This document shows positions 45,401 through 51,899 of a stretch of 64,000 bases of DNA, one piece after another. Within the stretch, counting starts at the first letter, position 1. Each line of letters begins with the position of its first letter. The stretch is from Pomphorhynchus laevis. Lineage: Eukaryota; Acanthocephala; Palaeacanthocephala; Echinorhynchida; Pomphorhynchidae. Below the pieces are notes generated by a model. The model was not told where the DNA came from. It saw only the letters and a program-made list of their open reading frames with translations, and made no database searches. The translations under genes were made by a program, and so were the position numbers. The stretch covers positions 124,001-188,000 of the forward strand of contig WNNJ02002953.1 of the NCBI GenBank assembly GCA_012934845.2, given 5' to 3'.

Positions 45401-46179
45401 TTGTTATATCATCAAATGAATGCTCGACAAATGGATCATTTCGTTTCGCCCCTTTAAAAGTGCAAGGTAAGAAATTGCTGAGTTTAAAAACACCTTCTAA
45501 CGAGCAGAAAATCCCTTTGGTTGAACTTCAGGATATGTTCTTTCCAGAACTAGAAAACAGCGTTGTTCGTGTATTGTGCAGTCAATATCTGAAAAGATTT
45601 ACAGACGAGGAAACTAATATTCTGCTACGGTTTAAAATCGATAAAGAAAACAATTATTTCGTTTTTCAAGAGGACATTGAGCATATTTTAAGAACTGTGA
45701 TATTACAACGAAAAAGTCAGTGCGCAGACAATTGTGACGAAGCTAATTGTGACAAGGAATCCTTTGAGCCACGTCATCGACAGAATAAACAAACCATCGC
45801 GGACCGGCTTTCAGCAGGTTTGCCTAAATCTCGGGTACATTTACCACCGCCTTCTGCATCTAGTAGACGTTCGTCATCTCGTGACAGTCCGAAGCAAGCA
45901 ATTCATCGAAGAAGATCAACTACCCTTAAGCGTCATGCTGCCAGCGACGCAGAACGAAAAATTCGTATGACGCTTATGTGTGATAATTCGAGTGATTCCA
46001 TGAGCGACGCTGGTCAGCAGACAGACGATTCTGATGATCAACCAATGCGTTGTGGAGCTCAATCACAAATGTCACGTGTTGTCAATGAACTGTTTACTAG
46101 CAGTTCCGAAAATGAAGATTCATTTACAGCAACTAGCGAAGATAAACGCAAGCGAAAAATTCGAAGGAACGGTAGATAA
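27000..46179 (+). CDS. Four-exon host gene of unknown function, about 893 aa
   Basis: Coding exons by my reading: 27000-27454, 37765-38981, 43316-43431 and 45286-46179. All borders are GT/AG and the phases match (2, 1, 0). The total is 2682 nt, one open frame. The start ATG is preceded by an in-frame TAA at 26991. An alternative exon 2 donor at 38955 would remove nine codons. The N-terminal 100 residues are rich in Pro, Ser and His. The middle is ordered-looking sequence. A module of about 55 residues seems to occur twice (about 294-352 and 651-703: an INN/VQG strand, then VPLEIL or IPLVEL, then an acidic-hydrophobic helix). The last 130 residues are Ser/Arg-rich and end in KRKRKIRRNGR, a likely nuclear localisation signal. 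I do not recognise the family; a nuclear, nucleic-acid-linked role is a guess. Introns of 10.3, 4.3 and 1.9 kb hold most of the mobile DNA around it. Confidence 0.7.
27560..29280. other. Intron 1, left part: AT-rich DNA with a minisatellite and an unassigned GC-richer patch
   Basis: 27560-27740 is almost pure A/T (attaat, ttaatt words). 27950-28090 is GC-richer; the minus strand reads WNLDHNRAIWGTRSLRATPL and looks like a coding relic, but I cannot assign it. 28097-28157 repeats tacaaatccttg with aaaaatcc spacers. 28640-28740 has taatgagtcattaatga palindromic repeats. Confidence 0.4.
29297..29390. repeat. Tandem repeat, about 22-24-bp unit (ttttatatacccatttattcaa)
   Basis: About four degenerate copies in tandem just left of the minus-strand transposase. 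It could be subterminal repeats of that transposon or independent. Confidence 0.6.
29498..30460 (-). mobile_element. IS630/Tc1-type transposase (DD34E family), catalytic Glu replaced by Lys
   Basis: An open frame of 320 codons on the minus strand. A helix-turn-helix region near residues 95-130 (PKEIKERLNEQFRVTMSQAT, KLKKLGITRK) is followed by the DDE core: first Asp in FLDETGFNLHTS, second in LVMDNTRFYHAR, then PYSPELNPTKEFF. Relatives read NPxE, and the residue 34 positions after the second Asp is Lys here, so strand transfer should be lost. The frame is otherwise intact, suggesting a young but inactive copy, or an unusual use of the neighbouring Glu. I found no clear terminal inverted repeats. 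Confidence 0.75.
30620..31900. other. Intron 1, middle: no supported feature
   Basis: AT-rich, without a convincing frame or repeat. tatcggcaatat words recur at about 31780-31820. Confidence 0.3.
31905..32955 (-). mobile_element. Non-LTR retrotransposon F, copy 1 (RT to C-terminal part)
   Basis: The minus strand reads, in order, CIAREIPHILPFV, a damaged AEGVQQGxxLGPILFFLTV block (RT motif B'), then QASIDNALS, a GGLGICQALKSTIPAF-like segment, and a tail with SITSVGTRLDDRSILIVVALR and RHRCIFG. This order (QQGDPLGPxLF ... GLGI ... VGLRLG ... HxCxCG) is typical of a LINE group common in cnidarians, fishes and aphids. Stops and frame changes are frequent, so it is old. I leave the clade open. Confidence 0.65.
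33132..33311. repeat. Foldback element with hammerhead-like sequence in both arms
   Basis: About 70-bp imperfect inverted repeats (TGTGATACTAGTAAGCAAAAAC at the left, its complement at the right) around a spacer of about 40 bp. Read outward from the centre, each arm has UUGAAAAAGCC, a short loop, GGC, then GAAAC or GAACC and AUC or GUC, which resembles the minimal Penelope-type hammerhead (CUGANGA-GCC..GGC-GAAACGUC) with two core bases changed. Confidence 0.55.
33401..33487 (-). ncRNA. Hammerhead ribozyme, non-canonical order (array T, copy 1)
   Basis: Minus strand: TATCAC (outer stem), GGCAGCC-GAAA, GGACTGATG (stem III), TCACCCTA (stem I 5'), CTGATGA, GT-GCTGCC (stem II 5'), CATCAGATCGTC (stem III 3' and GUC), TAGGAGTGA (stem I 3'), GTGATA (outer stem). 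Stem II is GGCAGC with GCTGCC; stem I is TAGG(A)GTGA with TCACCCTA. The base after GAAA is G where C is needed to pair with GUC, so this copy is probably weaker than copy 2. Confidence 0.6.
33764..33848 (-). ncRNA. Hammerhead ribozyme, non-canonical order (array T, copy 2)
   Basis: Minus strand: TATCA, GGCAGCC-GAAAC, GACAGATGG (stem III 5'), TCACCCTA-CTGATGA-GT-GCTGCC, CCATCAGTTCGTC, TAGGAGTGA, TGATA. The complete core is present with GUC at the predicted site (between plus 33775 and 33774). Stem III has a small internal loop (CA opposite AGT). Confidence 0.65.
34310..35270 (-). repeat. Tandem array of Penelope-type terminal repeats
   Basis: A unit of about 425-430 bp begins near 34312 and again near 34740, and a third partial copy begins near 35140. 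Successive units are almost identical over aataaaagtcaatttttatt, gattagaggtcatc and cccaacatagcagcgggtcc. The same words, reversed, occur at both flanks of the Penelope-like RT pieces at 58.9 and 60.9 kb, which ties this array to that element. An inserted palindrome (gccgaggaagaaac ... ttcctcggctt) sits in each full unit. Confidence 0.75.
35280..37760. other. Intron 1, right part: AT-rich, no supported gene
   Basis: Low-complexity A/T sequence. The small frames at 36648-36830 and 37225-37407 have no splice context or family signature. The 3' end of the intron (ttaatgtgatctttttactaaag) forms the acceptor of exon 2. Confidence 0.4.
37765..38981 (+). CDS. Host gene exon 2
   Basis: The acceptor is tctttttactaaag before 37765. 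The exon gives one nucleotide to the split codon and then stays open for 405 codons. It holds FHMAGQLTRLLSFDRWNDVL, a Thr/Ser spacer, then TGWIQINNVFLPFV and GLLVPLEILHDCPLL, and later a YVRCDRCDWIDINQ segment with a paired CxxC. The donor is GAACG|GTTCGT at 38981, or TCTAT|GTAAAC at 38954; both give phase 1. Confidence 0.75.
39000..40240. other. Intron 2, left part, with a hairpin at 39321-39356
   Basis: aaggccacaaatcaa (39321) pairs perfectly with ttgatttgtggcctt (39342) around a 6-nt loop. Just outside, ccttgcccta (near 39354) pairs with tagggcaagg (39417-39427). This looks like a small foldback element. The remainder is AT-rich without features. Confidence 0.5.
40240..40360 (+). repeat. 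Degenerate Penelope-type terminal repeat
   Basis: Carries ctatgttgtgttgatgaata, a changed gcaaaatcggataaca (consensus cgaaacctgataaca) and tctaatcttaattctgatgc, in the order seen at 60.9 kb. It is diverged and isolated. Confidence 0.55.
40465..42640 (-). mobile_element. Non-LTR retrotransposon F, copy 2 (RT to C-terminus), interrupted
   Basis: On the minus strand from 42640: a KAIMQYSIYCC region, IVHATRNSLC, ALVKIDFQNAFNCVS (first catalytic Asp), a damaged LHVHCYLLP block, and AWYMDDCRIGIN (YMDD) near 41820. Then, after a terminal-repeat insertion at 41630-41735: GLVILSMPAFLKSVSGARNL, EPSDLNLIDGKQPDG and LKYDYIDHTQQSFVLLAIDT. This is the same domain order as copy 1. Many frame breaks are present; it is dead. 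Confidence 0.65.
41625..41735 (+). repeat. Penelope-type terminal repeat, left of a direct pair
   Basis: About 110 bp (ttatttgtatatagtacaaa ... gactgaaacctgataacatag) repeated in direct orientation at 42745-42855. Both contain tatgtt-ggt and aacata arms around the gaaac word. It interrupts the LINE F copy. Confidence 0.65.
42745..42860 (+). repeat. Penelope-type terminal repeat, right of the direct pair
   Basis: A second copy of the 41625-41735 repeat, with TATGTTGGGT ... GAAACCTGATAACATA intact as a stem. Together they bracket about 1 kb of LINE F. Confidence 0.65.
42870..43315. other. Intron 2, right end: AT-rich, no supported feature
   Basis: A/T-rich with a weak palindrome (ttttgaatagtattaagtacgcagatgaaatt against tgcatactattttatattcatttctgcgtac) near 42960-43020. 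It ends with the exon 3 acceptor. Confidence 0.35.
43316..43431 (+). CDS. Host gene exon 3
   Basis: A 116-nt exon between tttttag and CAG|GTAATG. It has no stop in the frame set by exon 2 and encodes a polar stretch (STQGSANNV ... RRQQYDQSKSLLSK). It enters in phase 1 and leaves in phase 0, exactly as exons 2 and 4 require. It is too short for a stand-alone ORF call. Confidence 0.65.
43699..44110 (+). repeat. Tandem array U: one 362-bp hammerhead-bearing unit plus 50 nt
   Basis: The unit runs from 43699 to 44060 and restarts at 44061. agaagtgacatggtgactga at 43700 matches agaagtggcattgtgactga at 44062. The left edge of the array coincides with the position right after the predicted cleavage triplet GUC (44058-44060). 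It lies in intron 3 in the sense orientation of the host gene. Confidence 0.75.
43981..44076 (+). ncRNA. Hammerhead ribozyme, non-canonical order (array U)
   Basis: Plus strand: CACAATGTCAC (outer stem), AA, GGCAAC-T-GAAAC, GGCCAGTGAGTAC (stem III 5'), TTCA, TTCTG (stem I 5'), CTGATGA, GT-GTTGCC (stem II 5'), GG, GTACTCATTGGTC-GTC (stem III 3' and cleavage triplet), CAGAA (stem I 3'), GTGGCATTGTG (outer stem). Stem III is 15 consecutive pairs counting A and C after GAA against GU of GUC. The outer stem is 11 consecutive pairs. It has the clearest helices in the window. Confidence 0.7.
44389..44474 (-). ncRNA. Hammerhead ribozyme, non-canonical order (array V, copy 1)
   Basis: Minus strand: TATCAC, GCAGTC-GAAAC, GTACCCTAACCAC (stem III 5'), TTCA, TCCGA (stem I 5'), CTGACGA, T-GACTGC (stem II 5'), TGG, GTGGTTAGGAACGTC (stem III 3' with GUC), TCGGA (stem I 3'), GTGATA. 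CUGACGA fits the CUGANGA consensus. Stem II GCAGTC/GACTGC and stem I TCGGA/TCCGA pair fully, and stem III has nine consecutive pairs plus the basal four. Confidence 0.65.
44782..44867 (-). ncRNA. Hammerhead ribozyme, non-canonical order (array V, copy 2)
   Basis: As copy 1, but with GAAGTC in stem II (one mismatch against GACTGC), TCCAA in stem I (one mismatch against TCGGA) and CCCCAACCA in stem III. CTGACGA, GAAAC and GUC are intact. Predicted cleavage is between plus 44793 and 44792. Confidence 0.55.
45025..45075 (-). ncRNA. Minimal hammerhead-like motif (Penelope type), canonical order
   Basis: Minus strand CAATC-CTGAGGA-AGGC-AGTA-GC-GAAA-GCTT. CUGAGGA fits CUGANGA, stem II is reduced to about two pairs, and the palindrome AGCT after GAA would be a zero-loop stem III like those reported for Penelope-associated hammerheads that act as dimers. 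Stem I is poor, so it may be a relic. Confidence 0.4.
45150..45208 (-). ncRNA. Type I hammerhead-like motif, canonical order, core base changed
   Basis: Minus strand CACGTTA (stem I), CTGATAA, GTA, GTCC-TATGA-GGAC (stem II), GAAA, CACGTGTC (short palindromic stem III ending in GUC), TAGCGTTATG (stem I). Stem I pairs ACGTTA with TAGCGT and stem II pairs four bases. CUGAUAA has A where the invariant G8 should be, so activity is unlikely. It shows that ordinary hammerheads also occur in this genome. Confidence 0.55.
45286..46179 (+). CDS. Host gene exon 4, stop and 3' end
   Basis: The acceptor is a long T tract followed by tttag before 45286, and the frame is open to TAA at 46177-46179. It carries the second copy of the repeated module (FAPLKVQGKKLLSLK ... 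IPLVELQDMFFPEL), then acidic and Ser/Arg-rich low-complexity sequence and the C-terminal basic cluster. Confidence 0.75.
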   Translation, partial: LIQSDDNAINSAILLKNPSIRLCRDNATSTDVTGTSNSIVISSNECSTNGSFRFAPLKVQGKKLLSLKTPSNEQKIPLVELQDMFFPELENSVVRVLCSQYLKRFTDEETNILLRFKIDKENNYFVFQEDIEHILRTVILQRKSQCADNCDEANCDKESFEPRHRQNKQTIADRLSAGLPKSRVHLPPPSASSRRSSSRDSPKQAIHRRRSTTLKRHAASDAERKIRMTLMCDNSSDSMSDAGQQTDDSDDQPMRCGAQSQMSRVVNELFTSSSENEDSFTATSEDKRKRKIRRNGR

Positions 46180-46199
46180 TAAAAAACTTACTTTATTGT

Positions 46200-46690
46200 G
46201 TGTAGCTTTCTGTACAAATTTTTCTTTGTTTTTAGCTTCTTTTTATGTATCTCATTCCGAATTTATATATTAGATTCTTACATTTTAAATAGGACATTCG
46301 ATTTCACTCTCTTTCTATGACTTTTATCATTTTGTAAATTTATCAATTGTAGAAGTTTTGGGATCTCTTTAAAAAATTTAATGTTTTAAATAGTTGATAC
46401 TGATCCAATATTAATGGATCACATTACATAATTTTATTTGTTTATTATTGTAATGATATTGCATATTTGCTCAATTAATTTTATTGGTACTCTTATGTAA
46501 TATATAGGAAGACATATATTCCAGATATATTGAGCACTAATATTCAATATTTATATTCAATATTTATATTTAATATTTATATTTAATATTTATTATTAAT
46601 AAATATCATATTTATTTTCTTTAAAACACAGATGTTGATCCAACTTTTCGAATTCAGAATGATGTAGTATACATCATTGATGTAGAAAAC
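46200..46690. other. Downstream flank of the host gene
   Basis: AT-rich, with aatatttat repeats at about 46540-46600. AATAAA-like signals occur only near 46598, so the poly(A) site is not settled. Confidence 0.35.
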
Positions 46691-46694
46691 ACTA

Positions 46695-46745
46695 ATTTCA
46701 TATTTCGATAGCTGCTGCTAGCATCATCAGAATAATTAATAAAAG
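46695..46745 (-). ncRNA. Hammerhead-like relic
   Basis: Minus strand ATTATT-CTGATGA-T-GC-TAGC-AGCA-GCTA-TC-GAAA-TAT. CUGAUGA and GAAA flank a stem II with four good pairs, but no acceptable NUH triplet follows and stem I is weak. A palindrome (gatgtagtatacatc) lies alongside at about 46658-46672. Confidence 0.35.
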
Positions 46746-47140
46746 TTTTCTTTATCAACTAAGGGTATGGGAGAGAATAAAAAGATAAAGTCAGTAAACA
46801 AAACATTAGACACAAGTTCTTCACAGTTGTTTCTTTACCAGCTATTGCTTAGCGTCTTGTCTTTAGATGAATCAAAACGAAGGCAATCATGCAAATTTAG
46901 CGATTTAGCTAGCACCTTTTCCGCAAGCACACACCAACGCAACACCTTGCTATTGTGTCATTCAATCTGCAACACACCTGACGTTCTAATTACTGCGCAC
47001 TGTTGTAGGCAGAAACCGTGTGTAGTAATTTCAACCGTGTCGATATAAATCACCAGAAACAAAACGTACATTTTTTCATAATAATTAAGTAATAATAATG
47101 AGTCAATTTAAATAAGAAAATAAAAAGAAAACAACAACTT
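46740..47140. other. No supported gene
   Basis: The plus-strand frame at 46767-47048 (93 codons, Ser- and Cys-containing) shows no family signature and no splice context. I leave it unannotated. Confidence 0.3.
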
Positions 47141-47149
47141 TCTGACTCT

Positions 47150-48300
47150 TCTACTGATGTCTTCTACCATCATGGCCTCAGGTCCAGTGGGATCTGAGCC
47201 CCACAGCCAATCCAACACGCCGCCCTTCGACTGAACCACCCGGGGTCATTCACCCCCCCCCGAAGAGTCCTATCGAAGTGGACTATGCTGGGTAAACGCG
47301 AGATGAGCAGCTTGATAAATCTCGCGTTTTCTCAAGAAATGGGGACGTCCCCAGAGCAAAGGGGACGTTTACTTATCGAACTGGACGTCCTCTTTGCTCT
47401 AGGGGACGTCCTTTAGAAAATAAGAATAATCCCGAGATAGCCCAAGTACCTCCAGAGGCGCACCTGAGTTTTCCCTTTCAATGACAGATGCTGGGCCCGT
47501 TTTAGAGCCCATCTTGCTCTCTTCAGGATACGTTTAAGTATATCTAGGTCGGCTTTCCCCGACCAGTTCACCGTAAAGGTGAACCCCAGGTATTTTACTA
47601 TTTGTGAAGACATGGAGGGGTTGATTAATCAAAATGGTGGAGATGGCAGATAGTGCTAATCTCTTAAGTTTTTGTTTGTTGCAGTGGCGCCATAAAAGAC
47701 AACCACCTGCGATTTGGCTGAGTTTAAAATAAGATTGGACTTGGGTAATTGGTCTTTTAATCTTAAAAAGAAACTGCTGATATCCGAGACTACGTCTTTG
47801 CACCTGCGTCCAGAGAACAGGGATGTTGTATCATCAGCGTATACCACTAGACGTCGTTTGCGTTTAAATTTTTTAAAGAGTTCAATGGAGGGAGCAAGAT
47901 ATAATATAGGAGAGAGGGGGATCCTTGAGGTACACCTGTAATCGGGTAGAACTGACGCGCATTAGGGTCGTCTTCATAAAAGAATCGCTTGGTGTACTGC
48001 AGTATCTCCACCCTGTTAACAATTCTCGCAGGCAATTCGAGGGACCTGAGAGAAGAGATAACAAAGGTAATGGAGATGCGGTCAAATGCAGCGGAAAAAT
48101 CAAGGAAAACAGCCACAGCGAGTTGATGACTATTCTCTTGACAAAACCGATGCACTTCACTAACCGCTGAATGGACCGAGCGACCTTTGACTAATCCATG
48201 GACACCATGTGGGATTAAATTACGCCTACTCAGATGAACGCGGATTCTACGCGCACGCGCTTTTTCGTAGATCGAGATTAGGGAATTTTGAAATAAAATT
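47150..48300 (-). mobile_element. LINE copy E (same family as 7.7-18.5 kb), RT and 3' UTR
   Basis: The minus strand carries VAVFLDFSAAFDRISITFVI, RFFYEDDPNARQFYPITGVP, VYADDTTSLFSGRRCKDVVS and the tail KADLDILKRILKRARWALKR, then the shared 3' UTR (ccgggtggttcagtcg complement) ending near 47150. It is 5' truncated near 48300, where a duplicated aaattttacaaa hairpin and then a Penelope-type terminal repeat begin. Frame breaks are present. Confidence 0.8.
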
Positions 48301-48424
48301 TGTAAAACAAAATTTTACAAACTGTGAAGTATGAAAAAGCTCTTGTATTAAAAAGGCTTGCGTGAAAAATGCCTGTATGAAAAAGGACCTTGTATGATCA
48401 AGGTTGATGTGAAATGTCCTGTAT

Positions 48425-48560
48425 AAAATGGCATTTTCAATAATGACACTATTTAATCCACTTTATGGGTTAGAAATAGGTGTCGAAACCGGATAACAAA
48501 CAGTTATTTAATCTTAATTCTAAAACTTGATTTATTATCTATTAATCAATTCATAAAAAT
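48425..48560 (+). repeat. Degenerate Penelope-type terminal repeat
   Basis: Carries tgtcgaaaccggataacaaacag, ttaatcttaattct and ctattaatcaattcataaaa in the order seen at 58.9 and 60.9 kb. Confidence 0.55.
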
Positions 48561-50230
48561 TTAATTTTAAAAAATTATTCTCTTATATAAATCCGAATTA
48601 TAAAAAGATTTAAGATTAAAATTTTTATTATTTTTGATCTGATTTTCTAACTGATATGATTTATTACTATTTTTATCACAACCTATTTTCGAAGTGTTCA
48701 GTTGGCGCCATTTGTCATTATCATTGACACACATAAAACACGACAAATGCATTTCTCTTTGCTTGAGTCTCGGTATTTTTATTATGCGATTTTCAACTCT
48801 GATTTTGATAAGTAGGCTTTCTTAAATATGGATTTTATAATTTCGATTATATTTTAAATTTTATATTATAATTTTTTTAAATACAATTACAACAAATAAA
48901 TTCAAATAAATCAGTAAACAAAGCTATGTCTTTGATCTTGCTATCCTTAAGCATAAAGAAATAGATATGGCCAGTCTTAAAGATATTCTACGCCGTAATG
49001 AAGTTATAGCTTCATTTTAGACAATTTTATTTTTGACGCTTTTATAATCGCTACTGTTCTCTGCGATATCTTTGAGTATTCTCCAACGCTTCCCATGATA
49101 GTAAATATTGCTGCTGTTAGATTACATCATTAATACGAAAATATTATTAATAAAATATTATACTTTTGATAATTTTTTTAACTGATACAGAGTCCATTAA
49201 ATTTATCCACGAAATATATTTCTTAGAATATAAATTTGTATTTATGCTCCACAATGTACCGATCTAGCTGATCGCACTCACATCAATGCGGTTGTAACTA
49301 ATTTTATACCGATCATGCAATGCATTTAGTTAATATTTTCGCTAAAGCGTGATCGACCTCGGTCAGCTTTAAACTTAGCGATCCTCTTTATTATCTTCTG
49401 TACAAACTGGATAACTCTCCCCATTTCATGTTAGAATTATCTGATAGAAATTTGCTCTTTCCAATCTCACCACACGTTCCCCGTATTTGCAACTTTACTG
49501 GCTTGATGGCTAGCGAAATAGAGTATACTGAGTAGACGGAAGAGAACGGAGCCAAGTGGCTGAAATTGCAAATGTCAGGTAATGATCACTATGTCCGTAT
49601 AAGCCGTAGCATTCATGTTTGCTCTTGCGTGCTGGTATCTTGTCGTTGTTCTATTTTCGAACGCGACGTCAGGTGAAAGATGCTTGCTGTAGTATTGGTT
49701 TAACAACTACCGCCCAACAGACGGTGCTGAACTTTTTTGCCAATTTATCTCGAATGATATCGTTTCTTACGTTGGTAGTCCACCAGCTCGACAAACTTAT
49801 GAGTGAATGATGATGAAGCGCTGACCAAGCAGACTGTGTGATGGAACATTAAAAAGATGCCAACAATATCTGGCTGCAAATAAATCTTGGAATTTACATT
49901 TGCTCAAGTGGTTTTATAGGTATTCTGACGAGCGAACTGATAGTAATGTGGAAGCTTCCTTTACTGATGTAAAAGTTAATAATTTGTTACAGCCGTATTA
50001 ATGTGGCATGTGATATCGTTTCTTTAACTTTCATTAGATTTTGTTCTCTCTTGTTTAATTTCATAAGAAATTTGCGTCTGTCTAGATAGTAACTCGTCAC
50101 CACTAGGTCTTCCAAAAGCGATCGAGATATCTTGTGAAAAAAATAGTTGATTGTTCCTTTATTCGCTATTAGATTATCACGGATATAATCCAGCTATTTT
50201 CAACAGTGAAAACGATACCATTCTATCTTA
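48560..50230. other. AT-rich DNA, no supported gene
   Basis: 49250-49950 is less A/T-rich and holds short coding-like stretches on the plus strand in changing frames, probably a relic of a mobile element that I cannot name. No RNA gene was recognised. Confidence 0.35.
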
Positions 50231-51543
50231 TACAGGGTCTTTTAAGTTCGAGTTTCTTTTTAAAATTGGAATTAAACACACATTGTGAAAGAAAAATCAT
50301 ATATTTTTTTTGTCGATGTATAGTACACGTTCTACAATTTAAGAATGATAAACGATATCGTGCAAATGCCCACCGCGGGAAAGCTTACATACCTCAATCC
50401 TTTTGCTAAAATTTTCAATTACATTTCGGCATATTTGTGGTTCTATCTCCTTAATTTCGCGCCGAATGTTGTCTTTTGGTGTTTTAATTGATTCTGGTTT
50501 GTTAGCATAAACCCTGTCTTTAAGATGGCCCCACAGAAAATAATTCAAAGGTGTTAAATCCGGAGATCTTGGGGGCCAATTTGCGTCTGCATTTCGGGAG
50601 AGTATTCTTCCCTTGAATTTCTATTCCAATAGCTTTATTGTTTCATTGGCTGTATGGCATGTCGCACCGTCTTGTTGAAACCACATATCCTCCATATCCA
50701 TGCCATCAACAATAGGGTAAAAGAAAGTTGTGAGCATTTCCCGATATCGCAGTCCGTTGACGGTAAGCGCATTTCCATATGCGTTCTCGAAGAAAAACGG
50801 TCCAATGACTCCACCATACCAAAATGCGCACCAAATAGTTACACGAGAGGAGTGTAGTGGCTTCTCTACATGCTGCCGTGGATTTTCCAGTGCCAAAATC
50901 CGGCAATTCTGTTTGTTCACATAGCCATTCAAATGAAAATGGGCTTCATCTGTAAAGATGATTTTTTCAGCAAAATCATGAGGTTGTTGCTGAACAAAAT
51001 CAGAGAATTGTCGACGTTGCTGATGGTCGTTCGGCTTCAACTCTTGCACCAGCTGAATTTTGTAAGGCTTGAGAACTAAGTCCTGACGCAAAATTCTCCA
51101 TGTTGTGGTTGCAGATAGGCCCAATTGCTGTGAACGTCGTTCAATCGATAAATTTTTATCTTCCTTGATGCTTTCGCGAACAGCAGCGATATTTATTAGC
51201 TGAACGCATCGGACGATTGTGCTCTGATGTACTTCTGTCTTGTAACGATTCAGTCGAGTCAAATTTTTCGACCAATTTCCTTATTCCTGGCTCCGTAGGA
51301 CGATTATATCGATAATCGTAGGACGATTATACCAAAAATGTGCACAATTTTGCGAAATGTTGTTTTTACTGCTCCACCATTTTCGTACTGCTCCACCATT
51401 TACGGTCCTCAAGCAAAATACAATCTATTTCAGTAAATCGTGAACCTTCCACTTGATATCTGGAAAAAAAGTTTTTTGAAATAGTGATAGTTGTCAGAAC
51501 AATACATTTTTTAAAAAGAAACTCGAAGTTGAAAGACCCTGTA
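50231..51543 (-). mobile_element. Tc1/mariner element with TIRs and TA target duplication
   Basis: The terminal inverted repeats of about 33 bp (CAGGGTCTTT-AA-TTCGAGTTTC from 50233; complement ending at 51541) differ at two or three positions and are flanked by TA. The element is 1309 bp. The transposase is read on the minus strand from about 51440 to 50339. The DNA-binding N-terminus is damaged and contains a small duplication (taatcgtcctacgatt...taatcgtcctacg). The element is recently inserted by its TIR identity but is not autonomous. Confidence 0.85.
50339..51262 (-). pseudogene. Mariner-type transposase, interrupted
   Basis: From 51262: RESIKEDKNLSIERRSQQLG (HTH region), then the first Asp in IIFTDEAHFHLNGYVNKQN, VTIWCAFWYGGVIGPFFFEN, and the second Asp in MWFQQDGATCHTANETI. 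One in-frame TAG follows at KLLE*KFKGR. The third Asp is in PPRSPDLTPLNYFLWG, 36 residues after the second, counting the stop, so the triad is DD36D. It then continues to RGGHLHDIVYHS. Apart from the stop and the lost N-terminus it is well preserved. Similar transposases are very common in ants and other insects. Confidence 0.8.
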
Positions 51544-51578
51544 CATAAAGAAGCTTTTAACTTTAATTATTTTTTACT

Positions 51579-51757
51579 GACTTTGGTCTTTACTGAATAT
51601 GTTGATAACAAGAAAGGATTGCCCTTTTTACCTAACGTAGCTTTTTCAGTGTTTTTCTCTTCTTCATCTCCATCCATTGTCTTTCTTGACTGCGGCTCAT
51701 AATATAGGCCTTGCATTAGATCGATCTCGGTCTCGTCATTCATTCAATTTCAATTGC
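51579..51757 (+). repeat. 179-bp dispersed duplication, copy 1
   Basis: Nearly identical to 56499-56677 (only a few differences, such as tactgaatat against tgctgaacat). A second block (tattactaataaaaatataa..., 51838-51896) matches 56687-56742, so copy 2 lacks about 70 bp between the blocks. This copy starts 36 bp from the mariner end. Confidence 0.8.
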
Positions 51758-51899
51758 TTAGTTTCTGTTTGCTGGCTTCTAAGTGGTTCATCACAGTTTT
51801 CACAAAATAAATCATATTATTGATAATAAAAATATATATTATTATATTACTAATAAAAATATAATGCAAAAAGGAAACTAAATAGCAAAATCTAATAAA

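Noticed and set aside
27000-46179. A virus-derived gene or Polinton inside the introns
   Set aside because: No capsid, packaging ATPase or protein-primed polymerase motif was seen in any frame.
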